Virus record (IMG/VR): IMGVR_UViG_3300009788_000118
Span: 1-54,120 of that record
Reading direction: 5' to 3' (one strand)
Length of the DNA: 54,120 nucleotides
Origin: a virus
Shown here: positions 1 through 7,584 of the stretch, one piece after another
Layout: the number at the start of each line of letters is the position of its first letter
Position numbering within the stretch: the first letter of the stretch is position 1
Translations under genes and position numbers: made by a program
Notes under the pieces: model-generated
Databases searched by the model: none
The model's input: the letters and a program-made list of their open reading frames with translations, nothing else
Told to the model about the DNA's origin: nothing

Positions 1-71
1 AGATTATAACGCAACTCAACAACCTCTCTATTGATGTGAGTGAAAGGCGTTCCTAGGTATTCTATGTCCAT
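1..71 (-). CDS. DUF1937/DUF4406-like nucleoside 2-deoxyribosyltransferase-related protein, partial
   Basis: The reading frame starts at an ATG at 71 and runs off the left edge, so only the first 23 residues are visible. A purine-rich AGGGAGGG ribosome site precedes the start, which follows the stop of the 72-290 gene with no gap. The visible N-terminus (YLGTPFTH, then EVVELRYN) resembles the opening of DUF1937/DUF4406 proteins, which usually begin YLASPYSHP and are related to nucleoside 2-deoxyribosyltransferases. If so it would act in nucleotide metabolism or base modification. The call rests on about 20 residues and is tentative. Confidence 0.45.
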   Translation of the reverse strand, partial: MDIEYLGTPFTHINREVVELRYN

Positions 72-290
72 TCAACCCTCCCTTTTTATAAATATCTTTT
101 TTATTTCCGATAAATTTATTTCTTTAAATATTTTCATTCTCCAATAAGATCCTACAGTTACGATATCCTCAAACCTTTGCCCACGGAGATGTCTTATTTC
201 TTGAATATGCCTATGATTTCTTGAGTCAAGTTTTTTACTTCTAAGATAGTCTCGATAATGTTTTTGTGTTTCTGCTATAACTCCGATCAT
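72..290 (-). CDS. hypothetical protein, 72 aa
   Basis: A short basic protein of no recognised family, with several Arg/His/Lys residues around an SRNHRHIQEIRHLRG segment. The start overlaps the polymerase stop in an ATGA arrangement, and the stop abuts the next start at 71. It therefore lies in the middle of a translationally coupled minus-strand operon and is very likely expressed. Its function is unknown; nucleic-acid contact is only a guess from the charge. Confidence 0.7.
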   Translation of the reverse strand: MIGVIAETQKHYRDYLRSKKLDSRNHRHIQEIRHLRGQRFEDIVTVGSYWRMKIFKEINLSEIKKIFIKREG

Positions 291-2641
291 ATATCAATTA
301 CCTCCATTTCATCCCAATTCGGCCCTACTGATATCTCAACTGGAAGTGTATGAGTCTCGTCCCAGATTTTAAAAGGTATATCATAGGCCTCTTTTAATGC
401 GTGAGCAGCATTCATCACTTCAGGTTCTGGAACAGATAAAACTAGACCATCATGTAACTCCAAGAATACTGTGTAATGTTTATCAATCTCTTTCATCGCC
501 TTTTTGTTGATATCAGATGACGTACTCTGTGGAAGAAAGGCGTATCCTTTTCTATAGGTATCATCATCTTTTCTTCCAATAAAAACTTCTCGACGACCAA
601 AGGGATTATATAACATCCGACTTTTATTGATCTCTCGTTGAACATAAGTATGAAAGATAGCATGTACGCCTGGATAGGTTGCATGATATGTTGCGATATG
701 TGATTTTGCATCTGAGAAAGGGATGTTTGCCATACGAGCAAATTTCCATGGGCCAATTCCATAATTTCCGCCAAAGATGAGCGACTTAGCAATGGTGTAA
801 AGAGGATCATCTTTTGTCAATTCGATACCAAATACATTGAGTCCATTTTGGATATGAATCGAAACACCAGAATCAAAAAGAGCTATCATAGCGTTATCTT
901 GTGACCACCATCCACAAAGACGAGCTTCGGCTTGGGATTGATCTGCTCCAAGGAGAACTTGTTTTGGGCTCATGTTAGGTTCAGCGATGAAGAATCTTCT
1001 TTGGAGGCCAGTTTTTACATTTTGAAGATTCATCCCACCTTTACCAAATGCTTTTCGAGACTTAAATCGTCCAGTTTCTGCTCTGGGGGAATATTCTGTT
1101 AGAATACGACCATCGACAACATTTTCATCACTAAACAACCCAAGCTCTTTTCTAGCTGATCGAATATCAATGATCCATTTAGGTACATCTGTTTGATATT
1201 TATATGCCAACTTCTCTAAAGTTTTCTTTGCAGTAGCTTCTCCTTTGTATCTATCCATGCTCATACGATCATAAAGAAGAAAGCTTACTTGTTTAGGAGA
1301 ATTGATGTTTATTTTATCCATATTCTCCTTCAGTCGTTTTGATCCACCTGGAGCAAGAAGATGGTCGACATCTATCTCATATCCAGTTTCGTCTGTGATG
1401 TTTTGGGAATAGTCTCTGAGAAGCTGTTGACGTTCTTTGCGGACATCGGCTAGAAGTGGAACATCAACCGGAACTCCACGCATATTCATTTTAAAGATGA
1501 CTGGAATAATCTCTGCATAAAGATCAATATAGACATCCATCATCTTTTCTTCAATGAGCTCTTTACGAAGTTCGTCTATCGCCCAGTGAGGTGCGATACA
1601 ATCAAAACAGTTATATGTCCAATGATTCTTTTCACCTCCTGGCCTTAAGGAAGATCCTTTTTCTTCCTTTTCATCCTTTTTATAGAATTCAAGGTTTGTG
1701 TAGATGCTTGTGATATCATCGAGTTTGTGAGGCATTTCACTGTAGAGGCAGTGATGCATAAGCATTGGGTCCCATGTAGGCATTTTGAGATGGAGGCCAT
1801 GTTCAGCTAGAATCCTCCAGTCAAATAATACATTCTGATTTGCCATGTCCAACTCAGGAAGAACTTGAGACATTCTGCGCCATATAAATGCTTCTTGCTC
1901 AAGGCTCCAGTAGTTTGATCTATCTCCATTATAGAGTGGGATAGAGATAGCCTCGCGACGATTCCATGCGATTCCAATAGCTGATAACACATTCTGAGGG
2001 GTTTCGACATCAATAGTGTAGTATTCTGATGGATTGGTCTCTAAAAAGTCTAGAATCTCCATCACCTTGTCGAAATCAGGTTTAATGATAAAATCCCATG
2101 TTGGAAACTCAAACTCAAAATTTTTGTCTGCAATAGTTTTGATCTTAATAAGATCAGCGACAATGAGAATCCATACTTTGTAGTTATAATGAAGATTTGA
2201 CGGGTGTAATGTTGGAATGACAATGCAGTCATGTTTGATAGCGTTTTTAGGCTGTAGAGGCGATCCTCTAAAATGCGTGATGGACTTCTTATCCGTAAGT
2301 GCACGAAGTGCATAAGCCCCCATAGGAACAAGAATTTTGGGATCTGGAAGTGCATTGATTCTTGCGATGAGATCACTCTCCCAATACTTAATTTCTTCAT
2401 ATGACATCCTTTCAATCTTATCTCCAGGAGCACGGACCTCTGAGAGATTTTCAAGACGAACCTCTTCTCGGATAATGGCTGCAAGATTGAATAATTTATC
2501 TAAATATTGACCTGCTGATCCGACAAAGGGCTTCATTTCAAAAAGCTCATTTTTTGCAGGAGCTTCGCCAATAAAGACGAGTTCTGCATCTGCAGGTCCT
2601 GCAGCAGGAACTTTTACTTTACCTTCTAAGAATTGGTTCAT
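287..2641 (-). CDS. polA-like: uracil-DNA glycosylase-like / family A DNA polymerase fusion
   Basis: This is the phage replicative polymerase, with three domains in one 784-residue chain. Residues 1-165 are UDG-superfamily (family 4/5 type): a GEAPAKNE motif near 25, FVGSAGQYLD near 39, and HPS at 146-148. Residues 205-380 are a DnaQ-type proofreading domain with all three motifs: DVE at 211, NVLFD at 270 and YNCFD at 343. Residues 385-784 are a PolA palm and fingers, with motif A GADQSQAEARL (D567), motif B K619 followed by NYG, and motif C HD at 730-731. The Glu that often follows HD in motif C is Gly here, while both metal-binding aspartates are kept. The gene overlaps its neighbours by ATGA on both sides. 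Glycosylase activity is inferred only. Confidence 0.93.
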   Translation of the reverse strand: MNQFLEGKVKVPAAGPADAELVFIGEAPAKNELFEMKPFVGSAGQYLDKLFNLAAIIREEVRLENLSEVRAPGDKIERMSYEEIKYWESDLIARINALPDPKILVPMGAYALRALTDKKSITHFRGSPLQPKNAIKHDCIVIPTLHPSNLHYNYKVWILIVADLIKIKTIADKNFEFEFPTWDFIIKPDFDKVMEILDFLETNPSEYYTIDVETPQNVLSAIGIAWNRREAISIPLYNGDRSNYWSLEQEAFIWRRMSQVLPELDMANQNVLFDWRILAEHGLHLKMPTWDPMLMHHCLYSEMPHKLDDITSIYTNLEFYKKDEKEEKGSSLRPGGEKNHWTYNCFDCIAPHWAIDELRKELIEEKMMDVYIDLYAEIIPVIFKMNMRGVPVDVPLLADVRKERQQLLRDYSQNITDETGYEIDVDHLLAPGGSKRLKENMDKININSPKQVSFLLYDRMSMDRYKGEATAKKTLEKLAYKYQTDVPKWIIDIRSARKELGLFSDENVVDGRILTEYSPRAETGRFKSRKAFGKGGMNLQNVKTGLQRRFFIAEPNMSPKQVLLGADQSQAEARLCGWWSQDNAMIALFDSGVSIHIQNGLNVFGIELTKDDPLYTIAKSLIFGGNYGIGPWKFARMANIPFSDAKSHIATYHATYPGVHAIFHTYVQREINKSRMLYNPFGRREVFIGRKDDDTYRKGYAFLPQSTSSDINKKAMKEIDKHYTVFLELHDGLVLSVPEPEVMNAAHALKEAYDIPFKIWDETHTLPVEISVGPNWDEMEVIDI

Positions 2642-2832
2642 TCCTTAATTTCCTTTTCTAATCGGTTGATTAAACTAGATTTCCATTTATTGAGATTACC
2701 AAGAATTATGTTTAGATGCGTAGTATCTTCTAGATTATCAGGAGTATATGTATCTAATATTCCTCTTATATCAGATACTTTCGTTTTAAGTGATGCAAGT
2801 CTGAAAATTTTTGATAGTTTATTCGGCTCCAT
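2638..2832 (-). CDS. small hypothetical protein, 64 aa
   Basis: A longer in-frame extension upstream exists, but the ATG at 2832 (MEPNKLSK) lies inside the end of the preceding HTH gene with a 14-bp overlap, which fits the coupling seen throughout this operon. The stop overlaps the polymerase start as ATGA. The protein is charged and probably alpha-helical (KLSKIFRLASLKTKV, then LNKWKSSLINRLEKEIKE). No family is recognised. Its position directly before the polymerase suggests an accessory role, which is inference. Confidence 0.6.
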   Translation of the reverse strand: MEPNKLSKIFRLASLKTKVSDIRGILDTYTPDNLEDTTHLNIILGNLNKWKSSLINRLEKEIKE

Positions 2833-3046
2833 CTGTTTTAAGTCCCTCCCAGACTTTCTTATCAATAGAACCAATCTCATTTTTAAGGTTTCCAGCAAGC
2901 CATTTATCGATTTCCTCTTTGCTGAATCTCCAAGATCGTCCAATACGAATAGACGGAATTACTCCATCAGCGGCATATCGCTGAATGGTGACCTCATGAA
3001 GTCTTAGATATGCTGCTAGTTCCTTTGTCGTCATTATTTCTGGCAT
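2819..3046 (-). CDS. excisionase/MerR-type helix-turn-helix protein
   Basis: A 75-residue DNA-binding protein of the excisionase-family HTH_17 type. The pattern TTKELAAYLRLHEVTIQRYAADG, then IPSIRIGRSWRFSKEEIDKWL, is the classic winged helix-turn-helix with the wing residues RIGRSWRF. The ATG at 3046 is chosen over one seven codons upstream because TGGAGGA lies at proper spacing before it. Members of this family act as excisionases, plasmid regulators or phage regulators. No integrase is visible, so a regulatory or replication-accessory role between exonuclease and polymerase is as likely as excision. Confidence 0.85.
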   Translation of the reverse strand: MPEIMTTKELAAYLRLHEVTIQRYAADGVIPSIRIGRSWRFSKEEIDKWLAGNLKNEIGSIDKKVWEGLKTDGAE

Positions 3047-3073
3047 TGTTTTTCCTCCATTCTTCAAGAATTT

Positions 3074-3604
3074 TCATAAAAGGCTCATCGCATAACAACA
3101 ATATCGAATTTGATAATAACAGTCATCGAGAGCGGTATGAGCAATATTATCTGGACTTCGTGGATTTTCTTCTTTCCATTTATCGAGATCCATTCTTGAA
3201 AGACTGATAAGTGTTCTAATATCTCTCATGATTCGATAAGATGTATTAAATCTTGAAAAAAGTTTTTTAAAATGATTCATTATAATAACTCCATCGAACA
3301 TTGCATGAGACCAAATGCTTTCCGCTGACATTAGAAATTGATCAAGATTCATCCATGCCTCAGCAGACTTAACTAAAGGATCTCCAAAAATGAATTTTCT
3401 TGCTTCCTCTGATTGATTCATCCACCATTGAATGGTTGATGCATCAACTCCAAATCCACTTGTCATTTCAGTTGATAGATCGATATTAATTGAAAGATCT
3501 TTGCTCGTCCTTCCCGTAAAATCGAAGTAGACTGCTCCGATTTGAATGACAGCTGCGTTATTTGATGTGCTCATTGTTTCCAGATCAAGCATTACGTTTT
3601 TCAC
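3074..3604 (-). CDS. DexA/Rv2179c-like 3'-5' exonuclease
   Basis: A 176-residue DEDD-superfamily exonuclease. The opening VMLDLETMSTSNNAAVIQIGAVYFD matches the DexA/Rv2179c-like branch, with D and E of DLET as the first metal ligands. HAMFDG provides the middle Asp, and HTALDDCYYQ gives the final H-x4-D. Family members degrade 3' ends of RNA or single-stranded DNA. T4 DexA belongs to this group. The start overlaps the stop of the ParB-methyltransferase gene by ATGA, so the two are translated together. Confidence 0.85.
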   Translation of the reverse strand: MKNVMLDLETMSTSNNAAVIQIGAVYFDFTGRTSKDLSINIDLSTEMTSGFGVDASTIQWWMNQSEEARKFIFGDPLVKSAEAWMNLDQFLMSAESIWSHAMFDGVIIMNHFKKLFSRFNTSYRIMRDIRTLISLSRMDLDKWKEENPRSPDNIAHTALDDCYYQIRYCCYAMSLL

Positions 3605-5013
3605 TCTTCGCTCTCCTCTCCTTCTTCACCATCCTCTGCCATTAATCCCGAAATCCTTGCAAGCCCTTTTTCATACGCCTCTTTATTGTTATCAATAGCA
3701 ATTGATCTCCTGCCCGACAATGTTGCAGCAACTGTGGTAACGAATGAGCCGGCACAGGGATCAAGTACAATTTGATTAGGTTGAGTGGATACTTTGATCA
3801 AGCGCTCGATCAACTCAATCGGCTTTTCTTGGGTGTGATATCTCTCAGTAGTAAGTGGGCGGTTGATGTTGAATACATTTGACGTGGGTTCATTAAGCGG
3901 ACGAACTCGTTCTCTGGAGCAGAAAAGAATTGTTTCATATCGTGGCATAAACTTATTCTCGAAATCTGTGAATCCTCCACCTTCCTTGACCCAGATTAAG
4001 GGAATCTCTTCGACATGAAACTTCCACGTAAGAGTCTCAACATGCGCTTGAATTTTGGCTAGAAGATTATCATAGTGGAGACTGAGATTAGGAAAATTAA
4101 CAGCCATGATCTCACACATTTCGATAGATTTTTGGAACCCTGAAAGAAGATCGATATAAAAATCTTTATACTGCATCCCAATAAACATATATAAATGAGC
4201 ATCCTCTTTCATAACTCGATGAAGTTCTGGGAGAAGGTTCATGGTGAGTTTGATTGCAGACTCTTCAGTATCGTCTTTATAGGATGTTTTCTCTCCACGA
4301 GGACCGCGAGAGGATGCAATACGATGAACATCTATTCCCCAAGGAGGATCAAATATAACAAGATCAATTGTGTCATTGTCGATTCTCTTTGAGACGATGT
4401 CTATAGCATCTCCATGATATAAAAGATAAGGAATCGAGACCATTTGATCTTTCTCTGCTTCTCGCCTAGCAAGCTCAGTTAAAATAGCAGTCTCGTTTAC
4501 TTTATCTAAAACTTTTAATGCTTGGCGACGTGATGCCATATCTTTCAATCCTGGCAGAATTTCCATAGCATGTACAAGAGCCGTATCTTGAGAAATTGTA
4601 GCTGCAGATACATTCAAAAGCTCTGCAGATTTCTCAACACCCCATCCCTCAGATTTATGACCCTTTACGGCCTCACCATGAATTTTCTGATATAAGTTAT
4701 GGATTTCGGTACGAAGCTTTGCTTTTTCATCCCATGTGAGTTCTTTGTGGATGTTTTCCTCAAGCTCATAAAGTTTTTTCTCCATTCCGGTAAGATCTTC
4801 CTTGAATTTGCATTCAATAATACCAAGGTTGAGATCTATATGACATGATAGCCTACGAAATCCTGCGACAAGAGTCATATCTTTCTTATTTACGAGAATA
4901 GGATGAATTAATCCTCGTTTATCAATGCTCTCCTTGAGTTGTTCGTAGTCATCTCCTAATTCCATCCGAGCTCGAGAAGTAATTATGACTTCTTCAACCT
5001 TGATTTTTGGCAT
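3601..5013 (-). CDS. ParB-like nuclease domain / beta-class DNA methyltransferase fusion
   Basis: The 470-residue protein joins two domains. Residues 1-110 resemble ParB/Spo0J: the GLIHPILVNKK stretch near 34 and the box GFRRL at 51-55. Residues about 195-450 are an SAM-dependent amino-methyltransferase with FDPPWG (motif IV, 222-225) before DPCAGSFVTTVAA (motif I, near 430), the beta-class order typical of N6-adenine or N4-cytosine enzymes. The tail is acidic (EDGEEGEESEE). It probably methylates phage DNA at a site it selects itself, for protection from restriction or for regulation. No cognate restriction enzyme is nearby. The target sequence cannot be read from the protein. Confidence 0.88.
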   Translation of the reverse strand: MPKIKVEEVIITSRARMELGDDYEQLKESIDKRGLIHPILVNKKDMTLVAGFRRLSCHIDLNLGIIECKFKEDLTGMEKKLYELEENIHKELTWDEKAKLRTEIHNLYQKIHGEAVKGHKSEGWGVEKSAELLNVSAATISQDTALVHAMEILPGLKDMASRRQALKVLDKVNETAILTELARREAEKDQMVSIPYLLYHGDAIDIVSKRIDNDTIDLVIFDPPWGIDVHRIASSRGPRGEKTSYKDDTEESAIKLTMNLLPELHRVMKEDAHLYMFIGMQYKDFYIDLLSGFQKSIEMCEIMAVNFPNLSLHYDNLLAKIQAHVETLTWKFHVEEIPLIWVKEGGGFTDFENKFMPRYETILFCSRERVRPLNEPTSNVFNINRPLTTERYHTQEKPIELIERLIKVSTQPNQIVLDPCAGSFVTTVAATLSGRRSIAIDNNKEAYEKGLARISGLMAEDGEEGEESEE

Positions 5014-5280
5014 CTAATCCTCCTTAATTTTTAATGCGTTTCGAACAGCATTTAAAACATATTCATCCATATGAAAAACCATTTCAATAGCGTCATACCA
5101 ATCTGTTCCTCTAACTGAATCCATTAAGATAACTAAATCTTTAGGAATCGGTCGAGTGTTATGTTCGACTTTTGAGAGATAGGATATAGAACATCCAATA
5201 CGATCTGCAACGTTTTGGAGGGTCCATCCTTGACCGATTCGTGCAAGACGAACTCGATTGCCATCGCTTAAGATTATCAT
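5014..5280 (-). CDS. XRE-family helix-turn-helix regulator
   Basis: An 88-residue Cro/CI-type DNA-binding protein. The helix-turn-helix reads RLARIGQGWTLQNVADRIG, then SISYLSKVEHNTRPIPKDL, where SYLSKVE is the recognition-helix signature. It has no C-terminal protease or oligomerisation domain, so it is a simple DNA-binding unit. It lies in the replication operon directly before the ParB-methyltransferase and is coupled by overlap to the gene upstream. It is a candidate ligand for the palindromic elements described elsewhere in this window, with no direct evidence. Confidence 0.87.
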   Translation of the reverse strand: MIILSDGNRVRLARIGQGWTLQNVADRIGCSISYLSKVEHNTRPIPKDLVILMDSVRGTDWYDAIEMVFHMDEYVLNAVRNALKIKED

Positions 5281-5447
5281 TTTAGATCCTTGTGAGGTAT
5301 TTCTTTAAATCCCTTTTTTAGTTTTTTATATCCTTTTAGAGTTGTGATGTATGTATCTGGTATTAACTTATCTTTCTTTCCTATTATCTTCATTGCTGTC
5401 TTGATGTTTACTATAGGATCACTTTCTTGCTCTTTCCAATCGGTCAT
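5277..5447 (-). CDS. small lysine-rich hypothetical protein, 56 aa
   Basis: This frame begins with MTDWKEQE, has a GGGA ribosome site at good spacing, and ends in a TGA overlapping the XRE start. It is strongly basic (KKDKLIP, then LKGYKKLKKGFKEIPHKDLK). The spacing and coupling support a real gene; no family is recognised. Confidence 0.6.
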   Translation of the reverse strand: MTDWKEQESDPIVNIKTAMKIIGKKDKLIPDTYITTLKGYKKLKKGFKEIPHKDLK

Positions 5448-5448
5448 T

Positions 5449-5577
5449 TTAATCCCTTATTATTCTTGCATAAACCTCAACAAATATTTCTTTTGTCCAA
5501 TTATTGATAGGCCATTTATGCATCGGAGAGCTTGTATCTAGATACTCAAGTTGCCATAAAAACCATTCATAAAACAT
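5449..5577 (-). CDS. small hypothetical protein, 42 aa
   Basis: An aromatic-rich short protein (MFYEWFLWQLEYLD at the start). Its ATG overlaps the stop of the downstream-reading exonuclease gene, and GGAG lies upstream. The stop is one base before the next start. It fills the gap between two confident genes without leaving any untranslated space, which is the main support. Confidence 0.55.
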   Translation of the reverse strand: MFYEWFLWQLEYLDTSSPMHKWPINNWTKEIFVEVYARIIRD

Positions 5578-6140
5578 TATTTTAGCTCCGCCTTTAAAAG
5601 AAGATACAAATCCCTTGTTGCGATAATATCTGAGATCGCTTTATGAGCCTCTATTTCAATCTCGTAATGTTTACATACAGTCTCTAACTGATAATTCGGA
5701 AGTCGAAGACCTTTGGCTACCATCTCTGCAACAAGATTTTGGGCATCAATCGATGGCCAGAAAAACCAGCTTCCGAAATAGTTATCATTTTCCTTGAGGA
5801 AGGCTGCTCGAAGAAAATTGATATCAAAAGGGGTATTATAACCAGCCAGAACTAGTTTGTCATCTCGATCATATTTATTAACAAATCTTTTGAGAAACCA
5901 TCTTAATCTGTTTAAGGATTCCCTAGGTGGAGGAAACTTCATAATCTCTTCTATTGTGAGGTTATTTTTCTCAAGGGCATCTCCTGCGACTTTAGCATTT
6001 TCATATGGTCGAAATTTTAGATCGATCTGATCTACAATTTGATCATTCATTTCGACAACCCCTCCAAGGGTTAGTAGTGCATGTTCTTTCGGGTCAATTC
6101 CTGATGTTTCAACATCGAACCAAAAAATTTTGCCTTTCAT
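5577..6140 (-). CDS. DnaQ-like DEDDh 3'-5' exonuclease
   Basis: A 187-residue exonuclease of the DnaQ/RNase T fold. WFDVETSGIDPKEHALLTLGGVVE carries the D-x-E motif, NTPFDINFL the second motif, and HKAISDIIATRDLYLL the H-x4-D motif. The ATG at 6140 is chosen over an upstream in-frame ATG because TTGGAGGA lies just before it. It is the third DEDD nuclease domain in 6 kb, after the polymerase proofreader and the DexA-like protein. A role in DNA repair, RNA turnover or end-processing is possible. Confidence 0.87.
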   Translation of the reverse strand: MKGKIFWFDVETSGIDPKEHALLTLGGVVEMNDQIVDQIDLKFRPYENAKVAGDALEKNNLTIEEIMKFPPPRESLNRLRWFLKRFVNKYDRDDKLVLAGYNTPFDINFLRAAFLKENDNYFGSWFFWPSIDAQNLVAEMVAKGLRLPNYQLETVCKHYEIEIEAHKAISDIIATRDLYLLLKAELK

Positions 6141-6352
6141 GTTGTCCTCCAATGTTTCCATAAACCATAAGCATGATTACCTGTAAACCATAAACTCACT
6201 AAAAACATTCCCCATTGACTTGATGTATATGTTGCATAAATCCAAAAAGGTTGACCACAGATGCCTATAAGGAACCCAAAACGGTATCTTTTAGTGGCTA
6301 GAGACCAGATGGATATACATGAAAAAAGAACTATTGCGATTTGAGTAATCAT
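6137..6352 (-). CDS. small membrane protein, PnuC/PQ-loop-like fragment
   Basis: A 71-residue protein with two predicted membrane helices (ITQIAIVLFSCISIWSLA, and an aromatic stretch ending MFLVSLWFT). The GFLIGICGQPFWIYATY segment resembles the conserved core of nicotinamide-riboside (PnuC) or semiSWEET-type transporters, but the chain is far shorter than a full transporter. It might work as an oligomer or be a minimal phage membrane protein. It overlaps the exonuclease start by ATGA. Confidence 0.7.
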   Translation of the reverse strand: MITQIAIVLFSCISIWSLATKRYRFGFLIGICGQPFWIYATYTSSQWGMFLVSLWFTGNHAYGLWKHWRTT

Positions 6353-6372
6353 CTATGTTCCTTTCATAAGTG

Positions 6373-6514
6373 TGCTGCGAGGCAGGATTTAAACCTGCAC
6401 CACATCACTGTGGCTCGGGATTTTCTCCCAAGGTGTCTCCAATGGCAATCTGGCCGCAACGTCTTCCCTGCACTCCAGTGTATCCGTCGTTTGCCATTTC
6501 CACCACTCGCAGCA
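6373..6514 (-). ncRNA. tRNA-like element with extended D-arm
   Basis: On the minus strand a 7- to 9-bp closing stem joins TGCTGCGAG (6514-6506) to CTCGCAGCA (6381-6373). Just inside it lies a T-arm, GCAGG-TTTAAAT-CCTGC (6398-6382), directly beside the 3' acceptor strand as in a tRNA. Next come a long variable-arm-like hairpin CCACAGTGATGTGG (6113 bp region 6113 aside, exactly 6113+287=6400 to 6413), an anticodon-like hairpin TTGGG/CCCGA, and a D-stem GGTG/CACC. The normal D-loop is replaced by about 65 nt closed by ATGGCAA/TTGCCAT. The expected U33 is missing in the anticodon-like loop, and no CCA is encoded. It is a tRNA-like RNA or a degenerate leucine/serine-type tRNA; amino-acid identity cannot be assigned. 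Confidence 0.5.
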
Positions 6515-6521
6515 TAAATAT

Positions 6522-6752
6522 TTATTTTCTGCTTCTTAGATATCTTTTTACAGTGAAATATAGTTTATCTTGTACAGTGTAATGCTCAAGCATGTTAGCA
6601 CGTATAAAAATGCATTGCCATCCATGTATAGGTACTTGAACTTGCAGCGCTTGCCAGGGACCTTTGCCTGGACGATAAGCGATGTCTTTTGAATCGAGAT
6701 ACTCCTTGAAGTCATTAAGTTTAGATTTATGTAACAAATTTCGATGAGCCAT
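6522..6752 (-). CDS. conserved-looking hypothetical protein, 76 aa
   Basis: The frame MAHRNLLHKSKLNDFKEYL to YLRSRK follows the preceding gene's stop by four bases. It is preferred over an overlapping frame (6548-6760) that reads as a Ser/Thr/Ile shadow. It looks like a compact alpha/beta protein (KGPWQALQVQVPIHGWQCIFIR). The ribosome site is weak, so it may depend on coupling with the gene upstream. Function unknown. Confidence 0.65.
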   Translation of the reverse strand: MAHRNLLHKSKLNDFKEYLDSKDIAYRPGKGPWQALQVQVPIHGWQCIFIRANMLEHYTVQDKLYFTVKRYLRSRK

Positions 6753-6756
6753 TGTT

Positions 6757-6948
6757 TCAATCTTCTATGAATTTCAGGCTGTCATGACCCACTTCGATGA
6801 CTTCTCCGTCTTCCTTTTCTACAGATGCAGCTATCATTGATCCGCCTTCATCGGCGACTGTACCGATGTGCAAAACTGTTACGGTTTCAATAGGTGCACC
6901 GACTTTTTTATAATCTTTGTATAAATGTGCTTTTCTATCTATTGTCAT
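6757..6948 (-). CDS. small beta-rich hypothetical protein, 63 aa
   Basis: The start at 6948 (MTIDRKAHLYKDY) has TGAGGAGA at ideal spacing; the longer in-frame extension lacks any ribosome site and overlaps another gene. The middle, TVTVLHIGTVADEGGSMIAASVEKEDGEVIEVGHDSL, looks like an SH3-like small beta barrel. No family is recognised. Confidence 0.65.
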   Translation of the reverse strand: MTIDRKAHLYKDYKKVGAPIETVTVLHIGTVADEGGSMIAASVEKEDGEVIEVGHDSLKFIED

Positions 6949-6958
6949 GTCTATCTCC

Positions 6959-7123
6959 TCACATCTCAAAAATAGTTTCTTCCTTATCTTTTGCTCCTTG
7001 TGTATAGCCCATTGTATAAATCTCCCGAAAAAGATCTTTACCAATGATAACCTCTTCTCGTAAGATTCTGAAAACTTTGTCCATCTCTTCTTCCGTTTTT
7101 GGATAAATAAAACTATTGTTCAT
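6959..7123 (-). CDS. small acidic helical hypothetical protein, 54 aa
   Basis: The frame MNNSFIYPKTEEEMDKVFRI to EETIFEM is Glu-rich and helical. It ends with TGA inside the ribosome site of the next gene. Its start codon directly abuts a copy of the 30-bp dispersed element (7122-7151), which takes the place of an ordinary ribosome-binding leader. Expression may therefore be controlled through that element. Confidence 0.5.
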   Translation of the reverse strand: MNNSFIYPKTEEEMDKVFRILREEVIIGKDLFREIYTMGYTQGAKDKEETIFEM

Positions 7124-7151
7124 ATTTTTACCCCGCTAAAATTATAAAGAT
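7122..7151 (+). repeat. 30-bp dispersed semi-palindromic element, copy 1
   Basis: This copy reads ATATTTTTAC, a variable core, then TAAAATTATAAAGAT. It matches the consensus GTATTTTTA...TTAAAAATACGGAGAT in most positions over exactly 30 bp. It lies immediately upstream of the minus-strand gene that starts at 7123. Confidence 0.65.
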
Positions 7152-7160
7152 TAATCACCT

Positions 7161-7322
7161 TCATAGCTTTCCTATTTGTTTATTAAGCTCAATCATTATT
7201 GAAATTATTCTTTTGTCAATCTCCATACAAACAGAATAAACATCTCGGACATCATTACCACTATCACCACGCTCAGCAGCTTCTTCGGCGATTAGTATAA
7301 CTATTTTATCTATTCTATTCAT
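7161..7322 (-). CDS. small hypothetical protein, 53 aa
   Basis: The frame begins MNRIDKIVILIAEEAAERGD and has GGAGATG at good spacing. It is helical and amphipathic, without a membrane segment or known motif. It lies between two copies of clear small genes and leaves only short gaps. Function unknown. Confidence 0.55.
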   Translation of the reverse strand: MNRIDKIVILIAEEAAERGDSGNDVRDVYSVCMEIDKRIISIMIELNKQIGKL

Positions 7323-7334
7323 TCGACATCTCCA

Positions 7335-7580
7335 TCAAAAAGGCTTGCCACAGGTTTTACAACAAGATTCTTTAACTCCGATTCTTTTAACTCCTGCACC
7401 AAGATTTTCCACTTTGGGAATCAATCCGGCGTCTGCCATGCTTGCGATTAACCATTGGGCTCCAGGATTAAAACTAACAACTTCGGGTGGAAAGGAGATG
7501 GGATCAATTAGATTTGTAGCTCTTCCAAGCTGCTCTCTCATCCTTTCTGCCCACCTTGGATTTATCCTCATTCTAGCCAT
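7335..7580 (-). CDS. hypothetical protein with C-terminal Cys motif, 81 aa
   Basis: Begins MARMRINPRWAERMREQLGRA with AAGGAGATTTA upstream. The C-terminus ESCCKTCGKPF carries three cysteines and could bind a metal, perhaps as a homodimeric half-ribbon. The fold is not recognised. Confidence 0.65.
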   Translation of the reverse strand: MARMRINPRWAERMREQLGRATNLIDPISFPPEVVSFNPGAQWLIASMADAGLIPKVENLGAGVKRIGVKESCCKTCGKPF

Positions 7581-7584
7581 TAAA

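Noticed and set aside
6373-6514. Suppressor tRNA for the TGA at 37701
   Set aside because: The minus-strand RNA contains no UCA, CUA or UUA triplet where an anticodon would be, so it cannot read a stop codon.
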